A stretch of DNA of 64,000 nt from Vitis vinifera. Its lineage: Eukaryota; Streptophyta; Magnoliopsida; Vitales; Vitaceae. The DNA is taken from assembly GCF_030704535.1 (NCBI RefSeq), contig NC_081813.1:5789001-5853000 (forward strand), in the 5' to 3' direction. The notes under the pieces are model-generated. The model worked only from the letters and a program-made list of their open reading frames with translations, made no database searches and had not been told where the DNA came from. Numbering within the stretch: position 1 is the first letter of the stretch; each line of letters begins with the position of its first letter. This document shows positions 48,996 through 60,472 of the stretch, piece by piece. The translations under genes were made by a program, and so were the position numbers.

Positions 48996-51900
48996 TCATT
49001 CGGACTTTTCCTGGGGTGCCGAGACGTCTTTGAGCTTTTCCTTCAGTTCACCAGTCTACACAGGACAGACCACAGTGTTAGAGCAATATATTACTGCATT
49101 GAAAACAAGAAACAGATATTGATATAGAAATTAACCTGGTGCATGTTGAGAATAATATCAGATCCCCCTATGAACTCCCCCTTTATGAATATTTGTGGAA
49201 ATGTGGGCCAGTGGCTGCAGAGATGGAGAGAGTGTTCGATTAGTGAAACATGCAGGCATCACAAATCATCTATTTTTTAATAATTTGGTATTTTATGAAG
49301 CCAATGAGGGTGTTATTTAGCCAATCAAAGGATCTATTTTTTTTATTCATCTGATCATATCATCCATGATATGAAACTGGGAAAAAGAAATTGCATTTAA
49401 AGCTGATTTTTTTTTATATTCAAAAGCATCAGCCATGACCTTGAACACCAAATCCCCTAGTGAATAAAAGTCGCTTAAACATGAACACCTAACACATTTG
49501 ACAAATGGTATCAAAAGATGCAAAAACTATCAGCAGAGGTTGAACATTCTGAGAATTTGAACAATGGAAAGGGTGTTAAAAGTCAAAGAGGAAAGAGAAT
49601 TTATTAGTAACAAGTTGTCAGAACAAGTATTCACTTGTACCTGACATGGTGAGATGCAGGTGTACCAATTTACAGTACAAAATTGAAGTCATTGATTTCT
49701 ACAGGCTAAAAGATTAGTCTTCAGAGTGTATTTCACTCTCTGCACTCATAGTTCAAAAGAAACTAATATTACCTTGCACAAAAAGCAAACCGGAATTCGT
49801 TAATGCTTTACAGTTTTGTACTTTTTCTGACTCTGTTTTGCAAAATGCAACAAAAAAATCCTACAAGAAACTTGTTTGTTTCAAGTTATATATGAATAAC
49901 TTGATGTTTTTTCTTGGAAAAACCGAAGGGCCACAATATTCTACTAGATATTCTCTGCTAAAATTCATAAGTTCTTAAATATGACCAAACAAATTTTGAA
50001 AAGACATGCATTTTCATAATAACAAAACGCACATTCAAACACCCGAGATGAGACAGACAACTCCAGATATAAAACATGTCAAAAACCACCAAATCACTTC
50101 TATGATGGCACATAGTTCAACCATAATCAGTACATGAATTGTGATGGCTAACTTGTTAATTACCACTATACTTTATTCGCATCTTGAATTAATAGAGAAA
50201 TTAGCAGAAAGTGGAATCTAGATTATTAAGCCAGGTTGGCTTTAAATAATCCAAGTATAAGATTCTTAGGCCCCGTCTAAAATAGCTTCTTGCTTTGCTT
50301 TGACTATAAACTGATACTGAAGCAGTGAAGTCATGATTTCAGAGGGGCAATTTTAGTATTATAAAAATTCCATTAATCATGAAACAACTTTCTAAATAAG
50401 CTAAAGAAGAACTTCTATAAGAAGCAGTATTGTCCTCACTTTCATGTTAAGCTCATTTTAAGCATAAAAAGCACTTCTATTAAAATTACTCCAACACTGA
50501 TGGAAACTCTTATAGGGCTTGAAATAGAGATTTTGACCTCCAAGAAGCCATTCCAAACAGGGTCTTGTAGTTCTTTAGCTGGTTATCAATAAGCAATAAA
50601 CGCACTTCGGGTGTAGAGAGAACTTACCTGAATTTTTTTACAGCAATCTTCAGCTCAGGGTCTTCCAAAATATTTCTAGCACTCAAAGGAACATCTGCAA
50701 GGGCCATGTCCATGGTAAGATATAAACAACTTAATACAATAGTTTTCCAGGAAGTTAAAAAGGCACAGCCCTGAAAGTTATAAAGAAATGATTAAATATG
50801 AAGAATCCACTGGATCAACACCAATGAAAAAAATCATCAAATAGCTGAGAAACATTACAGATTGCCCCCTTTGTAAAGATACATTTGTTTCAAAATCAAA
50901 AGGTCTATCCAGGATCAGTGACCAGGCAGAGTAATTATCTCCAGACATAGTGCCTTCCCATCAGGGCATACGTATGGAAAGTGAACTACACAAAAATGAC
51001 ATTCCTGTTTCTAATCTAGGTTTGGTACAGGAAGCTGTCTGTGACATTCTGAATCACTAAAACAAATATACAACATAAAGCCCAGTACGAGAATAATTTC
51101 CTCAATTAACTTGACTTATATCACATAAGCCTATAGGTGAAAGAAATTAACCATGGGTATGGATGAAAATTTAGATTATACAACCCAATATGTGAATACT
51201 TACTGTATTCTTTCAACACTCTTACTGCTAGTGAGCTGAATCCACATCGAGGCACATCAGGCACCCCTTTCATGTAGATCATCACAGGGTTGTCTTTAAC
51301 ATCCTACACCAGTTTCTACAATCAATAAATGTGAATCTTACAGAATGAAAAACTTACACTAGTTAGCAAGGGACAATAAAAAGTTCAATGTGTTTCATAC
51401 ATCAGATGATGACAACCTACCTGCTCAACAATATCTTGTAAAGCAAGCCCTGAACTTTCAAGCTTATTAGTGGATTTGAAATCATCATGTGTGTCAGGAT
51501 CATTGGGCACAGTAGTCGAGTACCTCATTCCATTTTGGAAAATGGATCCAGAAACCTACTAACAATTTAATGCAAATCATTAACAAATATTATCACTGGG
51601 AAGAAAGCATCAAGCAATCATCTCCAATTAGAGCAAAGTAAGATGACTTCAAGCAAACATAAACTGAGGGGGAGAAAATGAAAAAGCATTCAGGACAAGC
51701 ACCAGTATGAAACTACCAACACATGTAGATGATAGTGGAACAAATTGGAAGTTTAGAACTCATTGTTCAAAAGTACAAATAGAAGACAACTTTGAAATTC
51801 ATCAAGAAAAAGTAATTTGTAAGGATTTCACTCCATTTTGGAACAACGAAATAAAATATTTGTTCACCAAGATAATGAAAATTTAATGTGGAAAAATGAA

Positions 51901-52738
51901 GAAACCGGTTCTAACTCTTCAAATAGATTGAAATTAGAAGAAAAATCATCTCTAAAAGCTTAGCTAATAGAAATTCACAAACATAATCAAAGTAATTCTT
52001 TCATTCCATAGTTATGCAACTACAAGAACACCAGTCCCCAACAATGTAGCCACTTGAGGCCACATATTAGATTTTTATACATCGTTAAAGCACTAGGTGT
52101 ATCCAAGAAAAGGAGTGTAGTTTGGAGAATGGCACCTATTTGTCTGTTTTGGTGTATTTGGGGAGAGCAAAATCGAAGAATGTTCCAAGAGGAAGAGATG
52201 TCAGATATGAGCTTGAGGAACCTCTTTCTATAGTCTCTTCTTGACTGGTCTCAACAGATTATGGACTTGGACTATCTCTCTTTTCTGAATTTGTTGGGTG
52301 ATTGGAGTGTTGGTTAACTTTGTCCTTTCTAGGTTTTTTCCCTCCTTTGTTGCCTTGGGTTTGGCTTTCTTTGTATACCACCTGTGTACATAGGGAGCGC
52401 CCCCTGTTTTGGTGTGTTTTAATTTAATTTCTTCTCTTTGTCTATAAAAAAAAAAAAGTATATACTAAATTTTTTTATAGCATTGTACACACATAGTCAC
52501 AGAATTTTATTTTTTTTTCACTGAAGTCTGAAGGGAGAAAAGCCCAAAAGTACTTAAAGAACGTTGTGTTTCCTATAGTATGTGTATTGAAATCAACTCT
52601 AGTTGTAAGTCATCAAACTACTTGATTGAAGAACTGAATTACGGTCCCATAGATCTTAGTTCTCACCATTGTACTGAATCGGGCAGATGGGAAGCTGGAG
52701 ATGCCCTTCAAGAATGCGTTAGATAGTGACCTTGCCAT
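48996..52738 (-). CDS. GRXS15: Monothiol CGFS glutaredoxin, mitochondrial GRXS15 type
   Basis: A class II (CGFS) glutaredoxin that binds a [2Fe-2S] cluster with glutathione and takes part in mitochondrial iron-sulfur transfer. Coding exons leftwards are 52738-52667, 51555-51421, 51303-51204, 50694-50628, 49214-49136 and 49055-48996, all GT-AG. Phases close to 170 aa, matching plant GRXS15. The N-terminus [20 protein letters not shown] is Ser/Arg-rich without acidic residues, as expected for a mitochondrial presequence. The glutaredoxin fold begins near [17 protein letters not shown] is at residues 89-92, [10 protein letters not shown] (125-134) carries the cis-Pro region, and GGSD (141-144) is the glutathione-binding motif. 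An acceptor at 52761 just before the start and a donor at 53390 imply a 5' UTR intron. The first coding intron holds a LINE fragment in antisense. The identification is strong. Confidence 0.96.
52105..52457 (+). mobile_element. LINE 3' fragment in a GRXS15 intron
   Basis: The plus strand encodes [20 protein letters not shown] and then RNLFL, resembling the extreme C-terminus of plant LINE ORF2. It is followed by a LINE-type 3' end, TTCTCTTTGTCTATAAAA, and a 12-A run at 52446-52457. One stop breaks the frame. The orientation is antisense to GRXS15. The left boundary is approximate and I found no convincing target duplication. Confidence 0.8.
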
Positions 52739-53390
52739 GATGTTAGAATCTGCCTAAAACCTGCAACAAATATCCGTGTGGAACAATTGCAGCTTAAATT
52801 ATCTGGAAATGAAAACACAAGGCATAAGCAAAATAAGGGTTCTCCTAAAACGGTTTTATTTTCAAATTAAACAAACTAAAATTAAGAAATGATTTAACAT
52901 TATCATAGACAGAACCCCAAAAGAGAAACGGTTTCTTTAAAGCTTGATCCTAGCTCTGTTTGATTTGAGGGGAAACATTTTCCCGGGAAAATAAAACTAA
53001 ATTCAGGCTTAAAGAGACAAATTTTCCCAAAACCAATTCAAAAGACAGCATCAATCTTCCTGAAGATTTTCTTATCTTTCGCCTTGCAAACCCTAAACAA
53101 TGAAAAACCCGAAAATTCAAATTTTAAAATTTTTGTTTTCTTTTCTTTTCCCACAACTTCCCAGCAACCAAACGGGTCATGAAATGAGAAAAAAAAAATC
53201 AGTAGATAACTATTGTCCATCAAAACAACAAAGCCTCATAGAAGAGTGTGATCGCTTACGACAACGTATTGATGCAATAAAATTGTCACAATTAACCAAA
53301 TAATCCTAGATTAACACAATTATTCACAATTTTTCTGTTAATTGGAATGGCAATAGGAAGAATAACAGGAAAAGGAATCGTAGGGCTTAC

Positions 53391-53456
53391 CAGACAAAGG
53401 AACGTAGCAATGGCAGAGAACTGACGCAGCTGCTTAGGGTTTTGGGCTTTGGGCCT
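53391..53456 (-). promoter_or_regulatory. GRXS15 leader exon and promoter motifs (telo-box, site II)
   Basis: Reading on the minus strand, a leader exon ends at 53391 with the donor CTG|GTAAG. Just upstream, at 53434-53455, are a telo-box-like TTAGGGTTT and two site-II-like motifs TGGGCT and TGGGCC (AGCCCA and GGCCCA on the gene strand). This combination is common in plant genes for ribosomal and mitochondrial proteins. The exact transcription start is not determined. Confidence 0.5.
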
Positions 53457-53571
53457 TTAACTTGATTCCTACCCTTCTTTTTTTATTTGTTATTTCTTAT
53501 TTATTAATGTGAGTAAAAAGTAATATATAAAAAACTGAAAATAAAGAGGAAAAAGATGTAGAAGAAAATAA

Positions 53572-53602
<31 letters not shown>

Positions 53603-54942
53603 GTTTAAAGTTAATAAACTACTATAACCCTTCCAAAAAAATTAAATAATTTAAAGATGTAGGTTTTAATTAATTTTCAATTTTATTTATTTATTTTTCT
53701 CATATTTTTATGGTAAAATCATGTATGAAAAAATTATTTTCTTTCATTTTTTTTTTAATGAATTGGTTTAATTTTGATTTTAAATATATCTAAAAATTAT
53801 TATTTTTATTTACATTTAAAACTAAATATTATTTTAAAGTAAGAACTTGTTTGATAATGAATTTAAAAAGTGATCCTAAGTTTTTTATTAGCATTTGAAA
53901 ACTATTTTTTTATTCCAAATTATTATAAATGTTTCCTATAATTACTATCTATCGATTCTAACTTCTCATGTTTTTAAATTTTTAAATCCATGACCAAACC
54001 AAGTGATTTTTTTTCACTCAATTTTAGGTTTTAAAATTAAAGATTTGAAAATATTTTTAAAAGCAAGATTAATAAACTATTTTTTTTTTATTTGATAAAA
54101 ACTTTTCTTTTTTTTAAAAAAAAAAAAGAAAGAAAGTATTAAAAGAGAATTTTGATTCTCAAACCCTTTTAAACAAATTCTAAACTAAAAAATTTACAAT
54201 CACAACTGACTTTCATATTGTTCCTCTTCCTTAAACTAATCATTTTATCAAAGATTTATTGAAAATCATTTTTCAACCTGAGCTCCATTTGGTTCGGCTC
54301 GAACTAAGGTTCAAATAACTAAAGTCTAACTCAAACCAAATTTAAGGTTTTTATAATATTTATAATACATCTTATCCTATATAATAATATTTATTTTATT
54401 TTTCTATTTAAAAAAATATATTAAATTATATTATATCACATCTTTTTCATTAAATTTAAAAAATTTATAAATTTATCTTTATTTTTTTTTACTATCTTAA
54501 AATTTTATCTTATTTGTTATTTAAATTTTCATATAAATATATTAAAATAATATGATAGAGAGATTTTAACTTATGAGACCAACTAATCTAAATTTAACTT
54601 GATCAACCCGAGTTTATCTTGAACAACTTAACTTAACCCGAGTTCCAAAAAAATAAAGTTTAGTTGGGTTTTGATTGAGCACTTCGGGTTAGAGTTTGGG
54701 TTGGGTTGAGTTGAGTTGGGGTTGATTATTTTTTAATAAGGATTAGTCATCAACTCGATCAATCCATCCAAGTTGCATTGTCCAACATAAAAATAAACTA
54801 ATGACAAATACATCCACGTAAAATGGATGAAATTCCCATGTCATTTGATATGAAAGAGAGTTATAAAAATAAATAAATCATCAACATCTTTATCATTTTT
54901 ACTTTATTGTCCAGTCGGTAAGGAATGAGGCGAAGAGTAAAG
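53457..54942. other. AT-rich intergenic region left of the DUF1644 gene
   Basis: It contains an (AAT)n microsatellite at 53574-53602, A/T runs near 54105-54127, and a degenerate block near 54590-54730 rich in AACTCGAGTT/GGGTTGGGTTGAGTTGAG-like phrases, which resembles dispersed plant repeats. No coding sequence is visible. The 3' UTR of the DUF1644 gene should lie at the right end. Confidence 0.55.
53574..53602. repeat. (AAT)n microsatellite
   Basis: About nine AAT units. Confidence 0.9.
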
Positions 54943-55563
54943 TTACAAGACGACAAAATCGCCATAACTAAGCTCCGACTCACTCTCACTCTCAAGCACG
55001 TTCAATGCATCCTGAAGGTCCCTTTCACTCACCCTCCTCGCCCACTCACGCACAAGCTGCGGATTCGCCTCCGCAGGCCGAGCAAAAGGGTGCTCTGACC
55101 TTGCATGTAGCCGGAGCTGTGAATAATTCCCTCTGAAATCACATCCTTCGCAAGGACAACTCCTTGGTTTAGAGTCCATGAAGCACCGAGCCGGCTGCAC
55201 CACTTTCCAACCATTAATTTTTCCTCGACACATGGGACATTTAACATGTGTCACTTTCTTCCCGGAGGGTCGATCGCCTATCTCTACTTTCTTGGAAAAT
55301 GTCCGATGAAAGTTGTTAAGACAGTTGGAATGGTGGTCGCTGGTATTACACATGTAGGGACGACAACCCTTCTTGTGGGAAGAACAACGTAGGAGGACAG
55401 CATTATGGGGGTGTTCCCAACAGATGGGGCACCTAGTTTCTTCCCATTCACTCTCATCCTCCTTTTGCTTCAAAAGGGTTTTACTTCTGGACTTCTTTGT
55501 GTGGTCAAAGCCTCGAGGGGAAGGACATTCCCCAACCATATCAGCTTTTCTTGTCTTTGTCAT
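54943..55563 (-). CDS. DUF1644 zinc-finger protein
   Basis: A plant-specific DUF1644 protein; members have been linked to stress responses, but the molecular role is not established. I chose the ATG at 55563 (MTKTRKADMVGECPSP, 206 aa) because an acceptor TTTCAG lies one base upstream of it, and a matching donor at 56753 (TAAG|GTAAC) ends a likely leader exon. The longer frame starting at 55599 would be intronic. Motifs: CPICWEHPHNAVLLRCSSHKKGCRPYMC read as CPIC (45-48) plus a Cys/His-rich stretch to about residue 81, KCPMCRG (109-113), and a C2H2-like unit with C137, C141, H153 and H158 (CPCEGC ... LRLHARSEH). The C-terminus is Glu/Ser-rich. The coding part is intronless. It is transcribed away from the tandem-duplicated segment that contains its promoter. 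Confidence 0.9.
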   Translation of the reverse strand: MTKTRKADMVGECPSPRGFDHTKKSRSKTLLKQKEDESEWEETRCPICWEHPHNAVLLRCSSHKKGCRPYMCNTSDHHSNCLNNFHRTFSKKVEIGDRPSGKKVTHVKCPMCRGKINGWKVVQPARCFMDSKPRSCPCEGCDFRGNYSQLRLHARSEHPFARPAEANPQLVREWARRVSERDLQDALNVLESESESELSYGDFVVL

Positions 55564-56753
55564 TCTGAAATTTGGACAAGGAAAAAGGGAATTCATCAAA
55601 GGATGGCCAAAAAAAATGTCACCATATCAAAACAAAAGTAATATCATAGGATCAATTTAGATTAGTTAATTAAGTTGCAAAGCTAGAAATACTTCTTATG
55701 TTCTTGTCAAATGTTCAAACAAAAGAGCATAAAAACATGTTTATGTTTCATTAAAAACTAATTATACAAATAATTAAAAATAATATATTAAAGATAAAGA
55801 AAATATTGTTAAAATATATTTAAAAACATAAAATAGATTAAAAACATTTAAGTATTTTTCTGTTTGAAAACATAAAATGTTTTTAACATTTTTTAAATAT
55901 TTTTAATATGTTTTAAAAATAATTTTTATATCTAATATTTTATTTTTAATTATTTTACATGTTTATATAATTATTTTTTTAAAACAGTCCTTATAAAATA
56001 AATAAATAAAAAAAAAAACAAGTAAAAGATGTTTTCGAAAAATATTCTATTTTTTGTTATTATACGTGTTTTAATAGAAAACTGCTTTAAAAAAAAGTTC
56101 TTAAATAGACCCTAAAGTTTTTAAATATAATTTTATTCTATAAAACATCGTATAATTAGGAACAGAGTTAGACGAAGGGGCAGGGTAATAGAACTGAGGT
56201 TATTTTCAAAGGGACAAATATAAGCCAAAAAGTAATATTTGGTTTAGTTTAGGTTCAAGCATATGCCCCCTCTACCCCAAGCTGAATCCTAAAATAGTTT
56301 TCAGAAACTGTTTTTGAAAACTATTAACCAACCATATCATATCTTTGACAAACTTCTATCAAATCAAATCCCAAGCATATAAACATGTTGACAATCAAAA
56401 AAACATATAAAAAGCCAAAAGCATTGCGACATCAAAACAGATGAATAGATTTTGTGGCAACAACAAGACTTTGGAACCCATGAAAGCAACACCCTAATTT
56501 TGATATTTGGTTCTTTATTCAAACACCTTGAGGGAGAAACAAATTTGTAATTAATCCTAAATTATTTACTTATAATTTCTTATAAATATGAAATTAATAA
56601 TACTCGACCCTTTCAAAGAAAAATTAACTAAAATCTTAAATTAATCTCTTCTATAAAAAAATAAAAAATAAAAAAGACAAAACAAATTTATAAATAAATA
56701 AATAAACATCGAAAAACCATTAGAATGAGACTTTGAGAAGAGACCCATGTTAC

Positions 56754-56862
56754 CTTACAAAGAAGACGAGATTGTGAATAGTTTCAAAGCATACAGATGA
56801 GACTTGACCTTAAAAAGAGGGTGTGTGTATATAAAAAGGTTAGAGTAGAAAATATATAGGCT
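56754..56862 (-). promoter_or_regulatory. DUF1644 leader exon and core promoter (copy A)
   Basis: On the minus strand, CCTATATATTTTC (about 56850-56862) is a TATA-like box. A leader beginning about 30 bases downstream would run to the donor at 56754|56753. The intron to the acceptor beside 55564 would be about 1.19 kb. A second copy of the same leader and promoter lies at about 58995-59110, where the TATA-like box has a T-to-C change on this strand (CTACATATTTTC). Assignment is by splice-site logic and needs transcript support. Confidence 0.5.
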
Positions 56863-57944
56863 AGGATTTATATTCCTATAAGGATTATCCTACCTTTTAT
56901 ATGAGAGATTAAAATAATAATAATAATAATTTTTTAATATATTATTAGGGATGAGAGTAGGATAGGTTTTTTAGTGTAGTTGCCCTTTTAAAATAAGTTA
57001 TAAAAAATACATATTTATTTTAATGTAATTAATATAATTTTTAAAATAATTTTTTATAAAAAAATTAAATTATTTAAAAAAAAAAAGGTTAAATAGGGTG
57101 AGACAAGGTAGATATGAGAATTTTTCATACTTGCCCTATATTGCACCATCTAATTTAATTTTTTTTAATGAAATAATGATAAAAAATATTTTAAATAAAT
57201 GAGACATGATTGAAACAAGATGAACTCATCCTGAAATCGCCCTATTTTCATTTCTATACATTACCTAATGAATTCTCATTAGCACCTTAATTAAATAAAA
57301 TGATTACTTATTGATTTTAGTCATGTAAAAGTCTTCAATATTTAAAAAATAATTATATAAATATAGACAACTTTTAAAATTAAAGCCCTACAAATAAAAA
57401 ACATTTTAAAAACAAATAAAATAAATTAAGAAACAATTGAACTTTCAAAATAGGTTTTTATTTTATAAAACATCAATAATAGTTTTTAAAAATTATTCTT
57501 AAAAATCTCCTTTTAAAAACACTATCCGAACAAAGCTTTACTTGCCTTAACTAAAAGGTTTCCATTTTTTTTAAAGTAAATAAACAAAATTTGAAAAATA
57601 AACGAAAAATAAATAAAGAAAGTTACCAAAAATTGAGCCAAAGACAAAATTGGTTCAAAAACCAATATGTTAATGATGATTTTTCTCACAATCGAGTTAA
57701 AATTGACTTCTAAAAAAATTGCATCGCCCAATTTACTTATTTCTTATTAAATAATAACACATTTGATAAAGATTTTATCGTTGTATTTTTAGTTTAAAAA
57801 GTATTTTTGAGAAAAAAGACTATTTGATAAATTTTAGGAAATATTTTTAAAAATATAAAAAATTATTTATAGTATTAAAAAATTACTTAATATATTTTGG
57901 AAAAACACTTTATTGATCATTATTCTAAAAACACTTGTAGAGTA

Positions 57945-58315
57945 AGAGTACGTTTGACAATGATTATAAGAAGTGTTTCTAGTATTTTTAATACTTGAAA
58001 TATGAAAATTTTCAAATATTACAAAGATTATAAATACTTCCTAAAATCACTATCAAACGTACTTTAAGAGTATGTTTGACAATGATTTTGAAAAGTATTT
58101 ATAGTCTTTTTAATACTTAAAATTTTTTATTTTTTAAGAGTTAGAAATGTTAGAAATACTTCTTAAAATCACTACTAAACGCACTCAGACCTGTTTGATA
58201 GTAATTTTAGGAAGTGCTTTTAATATTTCTAATATTTGAAATTTTTTATCATATTAAAGTGTTAAAAATATTAGAAACACTTTTTAGAATCACGCTCAAA
58301 TACACTCTAAACTAA
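57945..58315. repeat. Hairpin (MITE-like) array, three units, copy A
   Basis: Three head-to-tail units of about 120 bp start near 57945, 58067 and 58186. Each begins GTxxGTTTGACAATGATT-like sequence and ends with its inverted counterpart AATCACTATCAAACGTACT-like, with an AT-rich centre containing AATACTTxAAATxxxxAAA. Each unit alone can fold into a long imperfect hairpin, as foldback MITEs do. Confidence 0.75.
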
Positions 58316-59867
58316 AAACATGATGAATAAAAATATTGCAAAATCTAAGAAGAAAAATTCCTTAATAAAATATAATTACGATTATTATTATTATTAGTTA
58401 TTTTTATAGAATTTCATATTTTAAAAAAAATATAATTAAAAGATGTTTTCAGAAAATATTCTATTTTTTTGTTATTATACGTATTTCCTATGAAGAATAG
58501 AAAACTGTTTTAAAAAAACAGTTCTTAAATAGACCTTGAAGTTTTTAAATATAATTTTATTCTATAACGGAGTTAGACGATGGGGCGGGGTAATAGGACG
58601 GAGGTTATTTTCAAACGGACAAATATAAGCCAAAAAAAGTAATATTTAGTTTAGTTTAGGTTCAAGCATATGCCCCCTCTACCCCAAGCATCGCGACATC
58701 AAAACAAATGAATAGATTTTGTGGCAACAACAAGACTTTGGAACCCATGAAAGCAACACCCTAATTTTCATATTTGGTTCTTTATTCAAACACCTCGAGG
58801 GAGAAACAAATTTGTAATTAATCCTAAATTATTTACTTATAATTTCTTATAAATATGAAATTAATAATACTCGGCTCTTTAAAAGAAAAATGAACTAAAA
58901 TCTTAAATTAATCTCTTCTATATTAATAAAAAAAAACAAACAAAATTTATAAATAAATAAACATCGAAAAACCATTAGAATGAGACTTTGAGAAGAAACC
59001 CACTTTACCTTACAAAGAAGACGAGATTGTGAACAGTTTCAAAACATACAGATGAGACTTGAGACCTTTATATATAAAAAAGTTAAGAAGTAGAAAATAT
59101 GTAGCCTAGGATTTATATTCCTATAAGGATTATACTACCTTTTATATGAGAAATTAAAATAATAATAATAATAATAATAATAGTTTTTTAATACGTTAAC
59201 ATTACCTGATGTATTCTCATTAGCACCTTAATTAAATAAGATAATTACTTATCGATTTTAGTCATGTAAAAGTCCTCTATATTTAAAAAATAATTATATA
59301 AATAAAGACAATGGTTAAAATTAAAGTCCTACAAATAAAAAATATTTTTAAAACAAAGAAAATAAATTAAGAAACAATTCAACTTTCAAAATAGGCTTTT
59401 GTTCTATAAAACTCTAATAACAGTTTTTAAAAATTATTCTTAAAAATCTATTTTTTAAAACACTATCCAAACAAAGCTTTATTTTCCTTAACTAAAAGGT
59501 TTCCATTTTTTTTTAAGTAAATAAACAAAATTTGAAAAATAATAGAAAAATAAATAAACAAAGTTACCAAAAATTGAGCCAAAGAAAAATTTGGCTCAAA
59601 AACCAATATGTTAATGATGGTTTTTCTCACAATAGAGTTAAAATTGACTTCTAAAAAAATTGCATCCCCCATTCTACGTATTTCTTAATAAACAATAGTT
59701 CATTTAATAATGATTTTAAAAAGTATTTTTTTGTTAAAAAAATATTTTTGAAAAAAAAAAATGGTGGACGATAAATTTTAGGAAATACTTTTAAAAATAT
59801 AAAAAATTATTTATAGTGTTGAAAAATTACTTGTATATTTTGGAGGATAATTCTTCTAAAAACACTT

Positions 59868-60240
59868 GCTCATTTGGTAGAAATTCTAGAAAGCGCTTCT
59901 AACATTTATAACACTTAATTTTTTTTTTATTATTCAAGTGTTAGAAAGACTAGAAACGTTTTGTATAATCACTACTAAACATACTTAAAGTGCATTTGAT
60001 AGTAATTTTAGAAAACGTTTCTATCATTTCTAACACTTAAATGATATAAATTTTAAAGTGTTAGAAAGTTTGAAAACACTTTCTAAAATCACCACGAAAT
60101 AGGCTTTAAGAGTATGTTTGACAGTAATTTTATAAAATATTTATAGTATCTTTAATATTTGAAAGATAAAAATTTTCATATGTTAAAAATATTAAAAACA
60201 TTTTTTTAAATCATTGTCAAACACACTTTCAAAGTACTTC
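59868..60240. repeat. Hairpin (MITE-like) array, three units, copy B
   Basis: Units start near 59868, 59987 and 60108, again about 120 bp apart, with the same TTTGATAGTAATTTTAGAAA / CTAAAATCACCACxAAA inverted ends. The array sits at the same relative place in copy B of the tandem duplication as the array in copy A, so it was probably duplicated with it. Confidence 0.75.
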
Positions 60241-60472
60241 CATTAAAACACTTTCAATAAAAATATTACCAAAAGCAATCTGACAAGAAAAATTCCTTAA
60301 TAAAATATAACTATGGTTGTTATTATTAGCTTTTTTTATTTATAGAATTTCACATTAAAAAAAAAAAAAAAATTTGTGTCCAAGTATTCTTCCCAAACCC
60401 ATAAACTAATTATTATTATTATGATTATTATTATTTTCTAAAAAATTTCCCAATTTTTAAAAATATAATTTT

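Larger units (their letters stand above)
56024..60374. repeat. Tandem direct duplication of about 2.4 kb (copies A and B)
   Basis: Copy A spans about 56024-58437 and copy B about 58438-60374, in the same orientation. Shared landmarks in order are AAAAGATGTTTTC, GTTATTATACGT, TTCTTAAATAGACC, AGGTTCAAGCATATGCCCCC, GTGGCAACAACAAGACTTTG, the DUF1644 leader AGAAGACGAGATTGTGAA, TTTATATTCCTATAAGGATT, CAAAATTTGAAAAATAA, ATTGCATC(G/C)CCCA, a hairpin array, and AAAAATTCCTTAATAAAATATAA. Copy B lacks about 140 bp (56287-56426 of A) and a 310-bp block (56947-57258 of A). Both copies also share a meaningless 69-residue frame. Neither copy contains the DUF1644 coding exon. Confidence 0.88.

Noticed and set aside
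55564..55599. Twelve-residue N-terminal extension of the DUF1644 frame
   Set aside because: A TTTCAG acceptor lies directly before the ATG at 55563, so the extension is more likely intron than coding.
57522..59672. Two similar 69-residue frames (57522-57731 and 59463-59672, minus)
   Set aside because: They match because the whole 2.4-kb segment is duplicated, not because of protein conservation; the composition is AT-driven Ile/Phe/Leu.
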